From Stutzerimonas xanthomarina DSM 18231 (lineage in GTDB: Bacteria > Pseudomonadota > Gammaproteobacteria > Pseudomonadales > Pseudomonadaceae): a DNA stretch of 64,000 nt. A program made the position numbers and the translations under genes. Where the stretch lies: positions 248,001 through 312,000 of the forward strand of contig NZ_FQXA01000006.1 in assembly GCF_900129835.1 (NCBI RefSeq). The letters are read 5' to 3'. Below the pieces are notes generated by a model, which was given only the letters and a program-made list of their open reading frames with translations, did no database searches and was not told the DNA's origin. Of this stretch, positions 25,705 through 35,102 are shown in pieces. Each line of letters starts with the position of its first letter. The stretch's first letter is position 1.

Positions 25705-26028
25705 TCAGATGACGTTGCCCTTATCCCAGAGCCGCACCAACTCACCCGGTGCCAGCTCTTCGGGGACTTGTAGCACCATCTCACTGTCGCGCTCGTTTTC
25801 CCGGTAGCGGAGCTCGATCTGGTAATAGCGACGGTCGCCCTGCCCTGCGGTGGCACTCGCCAATGGCAGGCAGCCTTCCAGGATGGAACAAACCTGGCCA
25901 CGTTGCTGCTCATCGCAGCTGGCGAAATCGATCTCACGCGGACGGGAGAGAGCCTGCAGCGCGGCAAACCCGCCCTGCCTGGAAAGGCGAACGGTGGCTT
26001 CCTCGCCCAGCGCTGGTAACTTTTTCAT
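25705..26028 (-). CDS. Emfourin-like inhibitor of the adjacent M4 protease
   Basis: 107 residues, no signal peptide. The ATG at 26028 has GGAG at good distance. The short beta-rich sequence with VRLSRQGGFAAL near the start and RYYQIELRY in the middle matches what I know of emfourin, the proteinaceous inhibitor of protealysin encoded next to it in Serratia. The gene begins 21 bases after the M4 protease stop, as expected for an enzyme-inhibitor operon. The assignment relies largely on this context plus the sequence pattern. Confidence 0.78.
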   Translation of the reverse strand: MKKLPALGEEATVRLSRQGGFAALQALSRPREIDFASCDEQQRGQVCSILEGCLPLASATAGQGDRRYYQIELRYRENERDSEMVLQVPEELAPGELVRLWDKGNVI

Positions 26029-26049
26029 CACGTCTCCTCGTTGGCTTGT

Positions 26050-27108
26050 TTACGGCACAGGGACACCGACATCTGTCCATGCCTGCCTCACCGCCTGCAC
26101 CTCGCCACTACCGGACCCGAAGCGGGTCGCCGCGTTATCGACGGTCAACCCGGCGAAGACGGCGAAATCCGCATCATTGGCCAAACGCCGATCACAGAGG
26201 GTGTCGTACCAAATGTGTCCAGCCTTGTCCCAGGCATAGCCGCCGATGGCCTGAGCGGCGAGATAGAAGGCGCGATTGGGGATGCCGGAGTTCAGGTGCA
26301 CGCCGCCGTTGTCGTCACGGGTGTCAATGAAGTCGCGCATATGCGCCGGCTGCGGGTCCTTGCCCAGCAGTGGATCGTCATAGGCGCTGCCGGGATTGGC
26401 CATCGAACGCAGCGCCGTGCCATTCACCCTATCCGTCAGTAACTCTGCACCGATCAGCCAGTCAGCCTGTTGCGCCGTCTGGTTGAGGCTGAACTGTCGG
26501 ACCAGCACGCCGAATACGTCGGATATGGATTCGTTCAGAGCGCCGGACTGGTTGAGGTACAGCAGCCCGGCTTCGCTCTCGATGATGCCATGGGCCAACT
26601 CGTGCGCCACGACGTCCAGCGACAGCGTGAAGCGATTGAATATCTCGCCATCACCATCACCAAAGACCATCTGCGCACCGTTCCAGAACGCATTCTCATA
26701 GCCAACGCCGTAATGCACCGTGCCGATCAGCGGAAAGCCATGATTGTCGATCGAGTCGCGCCCGAACACTTGCCAGAAACATGCGAGGGTCTTGCCGAGC
26801 GCATCGTAGGCTTCGTCGACCGCCGCATCGCCAACCAGTGGCTGACCCTCGATTCTGGCCAGTACCCCAGGCAACAGCATCTGCTGCGCGGCGTCGTGAA
26901 TGCTGCGGCGCGGCTCGCCCGGCCGACCTCGCTCAGGCAACACACTGACGGCGGGTTGGCGGTTGGGTGGCCCTGGATTTGGCAGCAGAGCACGCACCTG
27001 CGCCAGCGTTTCCATCGCCCGCTCGCGCTGCCACGCCGAGCCGTTATTGATGATACGGTCAAGTATGTACGGCGGGATAAAGCCTTGGCGCATGGTCGAG
27101 TTGTGCAT
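26050..27108 (-). CDS. Protealysin-like M4 metallopeptidase
   Basis: 352 residues from the ATG at 27108, which is preceded by AAGGGG; in-frame sequence upstream looks non-coding. No signal peptide: the protein begins with the short propeptide typical of protealysins, including the FIPPYIL motif. The zinc site is complete: HELAH (169-173) and the third ligand Glu193 in NESISDVFG, with the later VHLNSGIPNRAFY block carrying the catalytic-site His region of thermolysins. Such proteases act inside the cell or leave it by unknown routes. Co-transcribed with the emfourin-like inhibitor. Confidence 0.88.
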   Translation of the reverse strand: MHNSTMRQGFIPPYILDRIINNGSAWQRERAMETLAQVRALLPNPGPPNRQPAVSVLPERGRPGEPRRSIHDAAQQMLLPGVLARIEGQPLVGDAAVDEAYDALGKTLACFWQVFGRDSIDNHGFPLIGTVHYGVGYENAFWNGAQMVFGDGDGEIFNRFTLSLDVVAHELAHGIIESEAGLLYLNQSGALNESISDVFGVLVRQFSLNQTAQQADWLIGAELLTDRVNGTALRSMANPGSAYDDPLLGKDPQPAHMRDFIDTRDDNGGVHLNSGIPNRAFYLAAQAIGGYAWDKAGHIWYDTLCDRRLANDADFAVFAGLTVDNAATRFGSGSGEVQAVRQAWTDVGVPVP

Positions 27109-27279
27109 GGATTCCCCTTCAGCCAGGTCGCTTGCAGGCATCCATGCATTTGATGCTGTCAATGGCGCAATGTTGTCGTGCCGGCTGTTTTCCAAGTTCT
27201 CTATCAGCAGGCTAGAGCAAAAGCCGCGGTCGGCAAGCTGCGTATGGGTGCTTTGATTTCGAGAGCGCGGCGGGGAGAT

Positions 27280-27612
27280 TCAGCCGCTGATCAAGCTGTT
27301 GTCGGCGACAAGGTGCGTCTCAGCCGTCGCATTGTCGCGGCTCAGCGCCTCGATCGTCTGATCAAGCTGCTTGATGCAGAGATCGACTGCCATTTGGCGC
27401 AAAGCCTCTGGCCACTCATGGTCCGCAACCGGCTCGATCATGTCGAGGATCTGGGAGAAGCCAACAAGCATGCCGTGCTTCACTTTCAGGGTTTCGCCAG
27501 CTGTAACAATCGTGAGCGGCTCTCGCGAGCTGATGACCGCACCCGCATTGAGCAATTCATCAATGTGTTCGCGAAGTGCATGAAGAACGCGCTTGTCCTG
27601 GGTCGACTTCAT
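27280..27612 (-). CDS. Small protein of unknown function, tandem paralogue 1 of 3
   Basis: 110 residues, no signal peptide or membrane helix. Clearly homologous to the gene at 28105-28431: shared LHALR-HID-LL-GAVI-R-PLT, VKHGML, IEP and EWPE-LR-MA-DLC--QLD--IEA. Predicted helix, beta pair, helix. The family is not recognised. It is the member nearest the protease-inhibitor pair, transcribed in the same direction but separated from it by about 170 bases. Confidence 0.75.
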   Translation of the reverse strand: MKSTQDKRVLHALREHIDELLNAGAVISSREPLTIVTAGETLKVKHGMLVGFSQILDMIEPVADHEWPEALRQMAVDLCIKQLDQTIEALSRDNATAETHLVADNSLISG

Positions 27613-27728
27613 ATCAACATGCCCTCATCCATGAGGGCCGCGGATTCTACTAAAAGGAGACGCACATCACAAAACTGCAGCTTCGAACCTGACGTAACAG
27701 CGTGCGCTGTGGACTGGGACTGGCTGGC

Positions 27729-28061
27729 TCAGCGCTTGCAAAGGCGATGCACAGACGAACTGCTCTTCGGCTTGCAGGAGGTACCTGAATCATCCTGGCA
27801 AATATCAAGCTGCCCCAGGCAAATCTCGACAGCCACCTGTTGTGATGCTTGGCAGGGCCAGACATGCATGGCGATGACGGAGACCAAACTCCGAAGGCCG
27901 TTTTCATTGAAAAGCGTTCCGTTGCGCACCGTGATCATGCATTCGTGAAACTCGATGGTGATCGGACTACGCCCGGCAAGGCTCGCTCCGGCGTTGAGCA
28001 GGCAATCGATGTGCCGGCGCAATCTGTGGTTTTCACGACGCTCGGAGAATAGGGCGGTCAT
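27729..28061 (-). CDS. Small protein of unknown function, divergent tandem paralogue 2 of 3
   Basis: 110 residues. Aligns over its length with the genes on either side through LRRHIDCLLNAGA, R-P-TI, VRNGTLF, WP, VA-EICL-QLDI, but with many substitutions; it has drifted most of the three. The C-terminus is Ser/Lys-rich and unlike the others. The frame is intact. Function not recognised. Confidence 0.65.
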   Translation of the reverse strand: MTALFSERRENHRLRRHIDCLLNAGASLAGRSPITIEFHECMITVRNGTLFNENGLRSLVSVIAMHVWPCQASQQVAVEICLGQLDICQDDSGTSCKPKSSSSVHRLCKR

Positions 28062-28104
28062 CTTTCGATCCAGCGGTCGCTGGCCGCTTGCGGACCTTCA
28101 GCCA

Positions 28105-28431
28105 TCAGTGCGCCTGGCCTTGCTTGAGCGAAGCGCTGCGCTGCGGATTATTTTCAAGTTCGGCTTCTATCGCGTCGTCGAGCTGACGGCAACAGAGGTC
28201 AGCAGCCATTTCCCGCAATGACTCCGGCCATTCACCGTCGGTAGTCGGCTCGATCAGAGCAAGGGATTTGTAATAAGCGATGAGCATGCCGTGCTTGACC
28301 CGCAGTACCTGACCGCCATCGAGCAGGGTTAGCGGATCCCGCTGGGTAATAACCGCACCGCTCGCCAGGAGCGCGTCGATATGCTTGCGCAACGCATGAA
28401 GCGTCCGCTTTTCTTCTCTCAGCTCACTCAT
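28105..28431 (-). CDS. Small protein of unknown function, tandem paralogue 3 of 3
   Basis: 108 residues from the ATG at 28431, preceded by GGGGAC; an upstream start in the same frame has no support. It is the closest relative of the gene at 27280-27612 (about half of positions identical by eye). The spacing between the three genes is about 40-120 bases, typical of local duplication. Function not recognised. Confidence 0.75.
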   Translation of the reverse strand: MSELREEKRTLHALRKHIDALLASGAVITQRDPLTLLDGGQVLRVKHGMLIAYYKSLALIEPTTDGEWPESLREMAADLCCRQLDDAIEAELENNPQRSASLKQGQAH

Positions 28432-28748
28432 GCTGTCCCCGTCCTTGAAGGCGCCGCAGTCTAGTCGAATCTTGACGTCAGTTAAATAGCACAATGCCAC
28501 TACGCTTATTGCTTCCTGCTCGAATCTGAGCATCAGTTGATCCCTGTCATGCACACCGACGCCCACGCGAACGGGCCCATCGCAATACAGGTGAGTGCCG
28601 AGAGGACAGACAGCGCCAAACGCTGCAGTCTGGCGCCTGTCCTTATTTCACCAGACTGCAAAGCCATCTCGGCCAGCTACTTGCGTTGCCGCGGCCTTCT
28701 ACCTCTATAATCCGCGCGCTTTTTCCGCTATTGAACCGGAGAACCACA

Positions 28749-29600
28749 ATGCTGAAGCGCACTCTGGCAGCCGTCACCGGCCTTGCCCTTTCGTTGTCTA
28801 TTGCCACCGCCCATGCCGCCGACGTGCTCCGCGTATCGGCCATTCCCGACGAAGCCCCGACCGAACTGATCCGCAAGTTCGAGCCGCTGGGCCAATACCT
28901 CGAAAAAGAACTGGGCATGCCGGTGAAGTTCACCCCGGTTTCCGATTACGCCGCCGTCGTTGAAGCCCTTGCTTCCGACCGCCTCGATCTCGCCTGGCTG
29001 GGCGGCTTCACCTTCGTTCAGACGCGCTTGAAGACGGGCGACGCCATTCCGCTGGTTCAGCGTGAGCAGGACGAGAAATTCACCAGCAAATTCATCACTG
29101 CCGATCCCGAGGTCAAGACGCTGCAGGACCTGAAGGACAAGACCTTTGCGTTTGGCTCCGTATCCTCGACCTCCGGCAGCCTGATGCCGCGCTACTTCAT
29201 GATCAAGGATGGAATCGACCCCGAGCAGTTCTTCAAGCGCATTGCCTACTCCGGCGCGCATGACGCGACGGTCGCCTGGGTCGAAGCCGGCAAGGCAGAC
29301 GGTGGCGTACTCAATGCCTCGGTGTGGGACAAACTCGTCGCGGCTGGCAAGGTCGATACCGACAAGGTGCAGGTTATCTCCACCACGCCGCCCTACTACG
29401 ACTACAACTGGACCGTACGCGGCAACCTCGACCCGGCGCTGGTTCAGAAAATCCAAACTGCTTTCCTTGAACTCGACCCTGAGAATCCGGAACACAAGAA
29501 GATTCTCGATCTTCAGGCTGCCTCGCGTTTCATCGAGACCCGCCCAGAAAACTATGAGGGCATCGAGGAAGCCGCACGCGCTGCCGGCCTGTTGAAGTGA
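28749..29600 (+). CDS. PhnD-type ABC transporter substrate-binding protein (oxyanion; phosphonate/phosphite or selenate)
   Basis: 283 residues from the ATG at 28749 (CCGGAG upstream), opening with a signal peptide MLKRTLAAVTGLALSLSIATAHA. Periplasmic-binding-protein fold of the phosphonate family: LGQYLEKELGMPV, DLAWLGGFTFVQ, and the anion-site region GSVSSTSGSLMP. Close relatives are, as far as I recall, named putative selenate-binding proteins; phosphonate or phosphite are the alternatives. No C-P lyase, phosphite dehydrogenase or selD gene is in the window to decide. First gene of a four-gene importer. Confidence 0.82.
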   Translation: MLKRTLAAVTGLALSLSIATAHAADVLRVSAIPDEAPTELIRKFEPLGQYLEKELGMPVKFTPVSDYAAVVEALASDRLDLAWLGGFTFVQTRLKTGDAIPLVQREQDEKFTSKFITADPEVKTLQDLKDKTFAFGSVSSTSGSLMPRYFMIKDGIDPEQFFKRIAYSGAHDATVAWVEAGKADGGVLNASVWDKLVAAGKVDTDKVQVISTTPPYYDYNWTVRGNLDPALVQKIQTAFLELDPENPEHKKILDLQAASRFIETRPENYEGIEEAARAAGLLK

Positions 29601-29665
29601 GTTCTGCCAGCCGGTCCGCTGCAACTCTGCGGGCCGCTCGGGCAGTACCAGGCGAGCACGCTTGA

Positions 29666-30526
29666 ATGAGCGTGTCGATGCTGTCTTCGAGCCCGCGCAC
29701 TTCGCTAACAAACCAGACCGAACCGGCCCTGAGCCTGTCCGGCGTAAGCTACTGCCATGCCAACGGTCACGTCGCGCTGCGTGACGTTACCCTGCAGCTC
29801 GCGCACGGTGAGCGAGTTGCGCTTATCGGACCTTCCGGCGCAGGCAAGACCACCTTGTTGCGTCTGTTGGCTACGCACCTGCAACCGAGCACCGGTGAGA
29901 TCGAATTGCTTGGCTGCCAACCCTGGGCACTGTCTGGCGGTGCTCGACAGAAATTGCGCGGGCGCATCGGTCTGATTCATCAGGCGCCGCCGCTGCCGCC
30001 TCGACAGCGCGTAATCACCTCAGTACTGGCGGGGCGTCTGGGCCAATGGTCGCTGGGCCGCAGCCTGCTCAGTCTGGTCTATCCATCGGATAAGGACGGC
30101 GCAGCAGAAGTGCTGGAGAAACTCGACCTGGCCGACAAACTCTTCGAGCGCTGCGATCAGTTGTCCGGCGGCCAGTTACAGCGCGTCGGCATCGCCCGTG
30201 CGCTGTACCAGAACCCGACGCTAATGCTGGCCGATGAACCTGTTTCGGCTATGGACCCTGTCCTCGCGGCCTATTCGTTGAATGTGCTGAACCGCGAAGC
30301 GGTGGCTAGCCACGCCACGCTGGTTGCCAGCCTGCATGCGGTCGAGCTGGCGCTGGAACATTTCCCGCGAGTCATTGCTGTGCGCGATGGGCGAATCCTG
30401 TTCGATAAGCCATCAGATACCGTGACGTCGGCTGAGCTCGATGCACTCTATGCCAACGAGCAACTGGAAGGCATCGCACCCTTTCAGCAGACGTTGGGCC
30501 AGAGCCTGCATATCCCGCGATGCTGA
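29666..30526 (+). CDS. ABC transporter ATP-binding protein, PhnC type
   Basis: 286 residues. Walker A GPSGAGKTT near residue 55, signature LSGGQLQRVGIARAL near 175, Walker B LMLADEPVSAMDP, H-loop in SLHAVELAL. Belongs to the phosphonate-type importer and powers the neighbouring PhnE-like permeases. The start could instead be the ATG at 29678. Its stop overlaps the next ATG (ATGCTGA at 30520). Confidence 0.9.
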   Translation: MSVSMLSSSPRTSLTNQTEPALSLSGVSYCHANGHVALRDVTLQLAHGERVALIGPSGAGKTTLLRLLATHLQPSTGEIELLGCQPWALSGGARQKLRGRIGLIHQAPPLPPRQRVITSVLAGRLGQWSLGRSLLSLVYPSDKDGAAEVLEKLDLADKLFERCDQLSGGQLQRVGIARALYQNPTLMLADEPVSAMDPVLAAYSLNVLNREAVASHATLVASLHAVELALEHFPRVIAVRDGRILFDKPSDTVTSAELDALYANEQLEGIAPFQQTLGQSLHIPRC

Positions 30527-31353
30527 AACCCGCCCTCACCCAGCGCGACCCTGCTGCTCGCTCTCGCCTGCTGCTGACGCTGATTGCATTGGCTTTGCTT
30601 TGGCCGGGATTGTCGTTGAGCGAGCTGGACCTTGGCGTGCTCATCGATGGCAGCAATGCCGATACCATGGGCGTCTTTCTTTTAGGTTTCTGGCCTCCGG
30701 CGCATGACACGGCGTTTCTGTATCTGTTGGGGCGTGCAACGCTGGAAACCCTCGCCATCGCGACAGCGGGAATGACGATGGCGCTTGCGCTAGCCGTCCC
30801 CTGCGCCCTGCTGGCAACCCGCGCGCTGTCGATTTCTGCGCTGAGCCGCGAAGGCCGCCCGCACTGGTGGGCACAAGCCGTTCGCTGGCCAGTGAGAGGC
30901 CTGCTGATCGTGCTGCGCAGCGTACCCGAGATCGTCTGGGCGCTGCTCTTCGTGCGGGCCGTCGGTCTTGGGCCAACCGCTGGCGTCCTAGCCATCGCCA
31001 TCACCTATGCCGGCATGCTGGGCAAGGTTTACGCCGAGATCTTCGAGTCCGTTGATCCGCTACCGACGCGCGCGCTGATCGGCGCCGGCGGTTCACGATT
31101 GCAAGCCTTTGCCTACGGCGTGCTGCCGCAGGCAACGGGCGAGATGCTGTCTTACACCGTCTATCGCTGGGAATGCGCCATCCGCGCATCGGTCGTGATG
31201 GGCTTCGTCGGTGCGGGCGGTCTCGGACAGCAGATGGATCTGTCGATCCGCATGTTTGCCGGTGGTGAAGTAGCAAGCATGCTGCTGACCTTCCTCGTGC
31301 TGGTCCTGCTGGCCGACCTGCTCAGCCAGTTGCTGCGCCGGAGCTTTGTATGA
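30520..31353 (+). CDS. PhnE-type ABC transporter permease 1
   Basis: 277 residues with about six hydrophobic helices and the permease signature region ALIGAGGSRLQAFAYGVLPQA (EAA-like loop) that docks on the ATPase. It overlaps the ATP-binding gene by 7 bases and the second permease by 4 bases (ATGA), so the four genes form one unit. The YTVYRWECAIRASVVMGFVGAGGLGQ block is shared with the second permease, showing that the two arose by duplication and work as a heterodimer. Confidence 0.9.
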   Translation: MLKPALTQRDPAARSRLLLTLIALALLWPGLSLSELDLGVLIDGSNADTMGVFLLGFWPPAHDTAFLYLLGRATLETLAIATAGMTMALALAVPCALLATRALSISALSREGRPHWWAQAVRWPVRGLLIVLRSVPEIVWALLFVRAVGLGPTAGVLAIAITYAGMLGKVYAEIFESVDPLPTRALIGAGGSRLQAFAYGVLPQATGEMLSYTVYRWECAIRASVVMGFVGAGGLGQQMDLSIRMFAGGEVASMLLTFLVLVLLADLLSQLLRRSFV

Positions 31354-32117
31354 AGCCACTTGCGCGCTATGCGCTGCCGCTGTTGTTACTCGTAGCGGTC
31401 ATCGCTTCGTTCATCTATTTGCAGCTCGAAGCCAGCGCACTGCTGAGCCGGGAAGGCGCAGCGCAGATGGCTGAATACGCTATCGCTTTCTTCAGCCCTG
31501 ACCTGTCGACGCCCCATCTGCGGGCAATTGCTTATGGTGCAATGGAAACGCTGGCGATGTCGGCCATCGGCACGCTTCTCGCGGCAGCACTCGGCCTCAT
31601 GCTTGCGCTGCCAGCCGCGGGACGCTTCGGGCGAGTCGCCAAAGTTGCATCACGGTTCCTGCTCAATGCCCTTCGTGCGATTCCGGAACTCGTCTGGGCG
31701 GCACTGATGGTACTGGCGGCAGGCCTGGGGCCTAATGCCGGCACCCTTGCCCTGGCCTTGCACACAGCCGGTGTGCTTGGCCGCCTGTTCGCCGAAGCGC
31801 TGGAAAACACACCGAACGCGCCAAGCGAGGCGCTACGGATGGCAGGCTGCGGGCGGGTCAGCGCGTTCTGCTACGGCACCCTTCCGACCCTCTGGCCGCA
31901 AATCATGGCCTATACGCTGTACCGCTGGGAGAACAACATCCGCATGGCCAGCGTGCTCGGCTTCGTCGGCGCTGGCGGCCTGGGACAGATGCTCTACATG
32001 AGCTTGAGCCTGTTCCAGCAAGCCCAAGCCTCGACCATTATTCTGGCCATGCTGCTGATGGTGTTGCTGGTGGACGCACTCAGTGGCTGGGCTCGCCAGC
32101 GCTGGGTCCGCGGCTAG
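31350..32117 (+). CDS. PhnE-type ABC transporter permease 2
   Basis: 255 residues, about six membrane helices. Paralogue of the preceding gene: YTLYRWENNIRMASVLGFVGAGGLGQ corresponds to its C-terminal block, and EALRMAGCGRVSAFCYGTLP to its cytoplasmic coupling loop. Last gene of the importer; it converges with the DUF2288 gene 13 bases on. Confidence 0.9.
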   Translation: MKPLARYALPLLLLVAVIASFIYLQLEASALLSREGAAQMAEYAIAFFSPDLSTPHLRAIAYGAMETLAMSAIGTLLAAALGLMLALPAAGRFGRVAKVASRFLLNALRAIPELVWAALMVLAAGLGPNAGTLALALHTAGVLGRLFAEALENTPNAPSEALRMAGCGRVSAFCYGTLPTLWPQIMAYTLYRWENNIRMASVLGFVGAGGLGQMLYMSLSLFQQAQASTIILAMLLMVLLVDALSGWARQRWVRG

Positions 32118-32130
32118 CGGCTGGCTTAAT

Positions 32131-32448
32131 TCAGTGCAGGCTGGGCTTGGCTGCCCTTTCTTGCACCAGCACCCAGGGCGCAACGACAACGGCCCAGAGT
32201 GAAGGGTCACCTTCAAGCCAGTCCTGCGCTTCGTCCGCTCCCAGCTTGCCGATATGGCCGTTTGATAGCCATCGAGCTACTGTTTCCCGGTCATCCAGAG
32301 CAACAGCTTGAGCCGCTTCGATCAGATCGAACTCCGCTGCCACCCGCAACAGGGCACCACGCGCGAAGAACGGTTGCAGCTCCTGCCAGGTAATCGAGGC
32401 TGTTTCGCCCAGTAGCTTGGCATAGAGAGTGCTTGAATCGTCGCTCAT
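32131..32448 (-). CDS. DUF2288 family protein
   Basis: 105 residues from the ATG at 32448 (alternative ATG 9 bases upstream). Acidic, soluble. The blocks LYAKLLGETASITWQELQPF, FARGALLRVAAEFDLIEAA and LEGDPSLWAVVVAPWVLVQE match the small DUF2288 family, whose function is unknown. Stands alone between two transporter loci. Confidence 0.85.
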   Translation of the reverse strand: MSDDSSTLYAKLLGETASITWQELQPFFARGALLRVAAEFDLIEAAQAVALDDRETVARWLSNGHIGKLGADEAQDWLEGDPSLWAVVVAPWVLVQERAAKPSLH

Positions 32449-32648
32449 GAGGTTCATCCAGTCTGGAAAGAACGCAATGATAGCGCTCGGATAAATCTCA
32501 TCAACCGGAAGGAATTCCTGACTGTGCAAACAGGTGCTGACGCTTCTACACTGTGCCGGTACAGTTGCCGTACCGTTTGGGGACGTTGAGCCCTTAACGA
32601 CACTGCAGCCCGCAGGATCCAAACAATAATGAAGCAAGTGGAGCGCAT

Positions 32649-33767
32649 ATGAAGACCAAGCAGCGTCTTTCGAAACTATTCATGGCTATCGCTTTGACGG
32701 GTGCAGCGAGCTACACGCTGGCCGCCGACAACATCAAGATCGGCTTGGCTGGCCCGGTAACGGGGGCTGTCGCGCAGTACGGGGACATGCAATTCATCGG
32801 TGCCCAAATGGCCATCGAGCAAATCAACAAGGAAGGCGGCGTCAACGGCCAACAGCTCGAAGGTGTCGTATATGACGACGCTTGCGACCCCAAGCAGGCC
32901 GTGGCGGTTGCCAACAAGATCGTTAACGACGAGGTCAGTTTCGTCGTAGGGCACCTGTGCTCCAGCTCCACCCAGCCGGCGTCCGACATTTACGAAGACG
33001 AAGGCATTCTGATGATTACCGCGGCGTCGACCAGCCCGGACATCACTTCCCGCGGCTACGAGCTGATCTTCCGTACCATCGGTCTGGATAGCCTGCAGGG
33101 CCCGACCGCCGGTAACTTTATCGCCGATACCGTCAAGCCGAAGAATGTGGCTGTCATCCATGACAAGCAGCAGTACGGCGAAGGAATCGCGACCGCAGTC
33201 AAGGAAACTCTGGAGAAGAAAGGCATCAAGGTTGGCCTGTTCGAGGGCATCAACGCTGGCGACAAGGACTTCTCCTCGATGATTTCCAAGCTCAAGCAGG
33301 AGAATGTCGACTTCGTCTACTACGGCGGTTATCACCCGGAGCTGGGCCTGCTGCTGCGCCAGGCTAAGGAAAAAGGCCTGAACGTCCGCTTCATGGGCCC
33401 AGAAGGCGTCGGCAACAAGGAAATCTCCGCCATTGCCGGCCCGGCATCCGAAGGCCTGCTGGTCACCCTGCCGAAGTCGTTCGACCAGGATCCGCGCAAC
33501 CAGAAGCTGGTCGACGCGTTCAAGGCGAAGAAGCAGGACCCGAGCGGCCCGTTCGTGTTCCCAGCCTACGCCGCGGTCCAGGTCATCGCCGAAGGAATCG
33601 AGAAAGCAGGCAGCACCGACACCGACAAGGTGGCCGAAGCGCTGCGCAGCAACACTTTCGATACGCCGACCGGCAACCTCTCGTTCGACGAGAAGGGTGA
33701 CCTGAAAGACTTCAATTTCGTGGTTTACGAATGGCACCAGGACGGCACCAAGACCGAAGCCAAGTGA
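32649..33767 (+). CDS. braC: Branched-chain amino-acid ABC transporter substrate-binding protein
   Basis: 372 residues. Signal peptide MKTKQRLSKLFMAIALTGAASYTLA; then the type I periplasmic-binding fold with IKIGLAGPVTGAVAQYGDMQ, the ligand-site HLCSSSTQPASDIYEDEGI, ITAASTSPDIT and the C-terminal AAVQVIAEGIEKAG. Binds leucine, isoleucine, valine and perhaps alanine in the BraC group. It has its own terminator and lies about 410 bases before the permease and ATPase genes, as in other pseudomonads. Confidence 0.94.
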   Translation: MKTKQRLSKLFMAIALTGAASYTLAADNIKIGLAGPVTGAVAQYGDMQFIGAQMAIEQINKEGGVNGQQLEGVVYDDACDPKQAVAVANKIVNDEVSFVVGHLCSSSTQPASDIYEDEGILMITAASTSPDITSRGYELIFRTIGLDSLQGPTAGNFIADTVKPKNVAVIHDKQQYGEGIATAVKETLEKKGIKVGLFEGINAGDKDFSSMISKLKQENVDFVYYGGYHPELGLLLRQAKEKGLNVRFMGPEGVGNKEISAIAGPASEGLLVTLPKSFDQDPRNQKLVDAFKAKKQDPSGPFVFPAYAAVQVIAEGIEKAGSTDTDKVAEALRSNTFDTPTGNLSFDEKGDLKDFNFVVYEWHQDGTKTEAK

Positions 33768-33786
33768 ACCGATAACTAACCGACCC

Positions 33787-33820
33787 AAAGCCCACGGCAT
33801 TCGCTGTGGGCTTTGTTTTA
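33787..33820 (+). terminator. Terminator after braC
   Basis: Inverted repeat AAAGCCCAC (33787-33795) and GTGGGCTTT (33806-33814) followed by TGTTTT. It would lower transcription into livHMGF relative to the abundant binding protein. Confidence 0.88.
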
Positions 33821-34178
33821 GCTGATCGGGGCCAACCCGGCCACAAGCACGGGACGCCCCAGCAACACCTTCAACCAAGCGAGTGGCCTGCACCGCTGGC
33901 CCGCCTCGAACCTGGCGTGTGCGTGATCCGCACCAAGCCCTTGGCGCTGCATTTCTCCATGCTGCGTGTTCGAAGCAGGTCCGCATTGCGGTCGAGCAGA
34001 CCGTTGGAAACTAGGCGAGACAGGCAAGACGCGTAGAACAACAGCCGAACAAGCGCCGCTCAGGTGTTCACGACGAACTCGCTGGCCGGGCCCAACTGAC
34101 TGTTTTCAACGAAGTACGGCCAGCCGATAGCGTTTCAGCGGCACGCTAGCAAGGAGTGCGGGTGTTCAGGAGAACGTA
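33821..34178 (+). promoter_or_regulatory. Gap before livH; presumed second promoter
   Basis: No gene is supported in this stretch. The ribosome-binding site AGGAGAACGTA sits directly before the livH ATG. A promoter is expected here because a terminator precedes it, but I see no convincing boxes. Confidence 0.35.
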
Positions 34179-35098
<920 letters not shown>

Positions 35099-35102
<4 letters not shown>

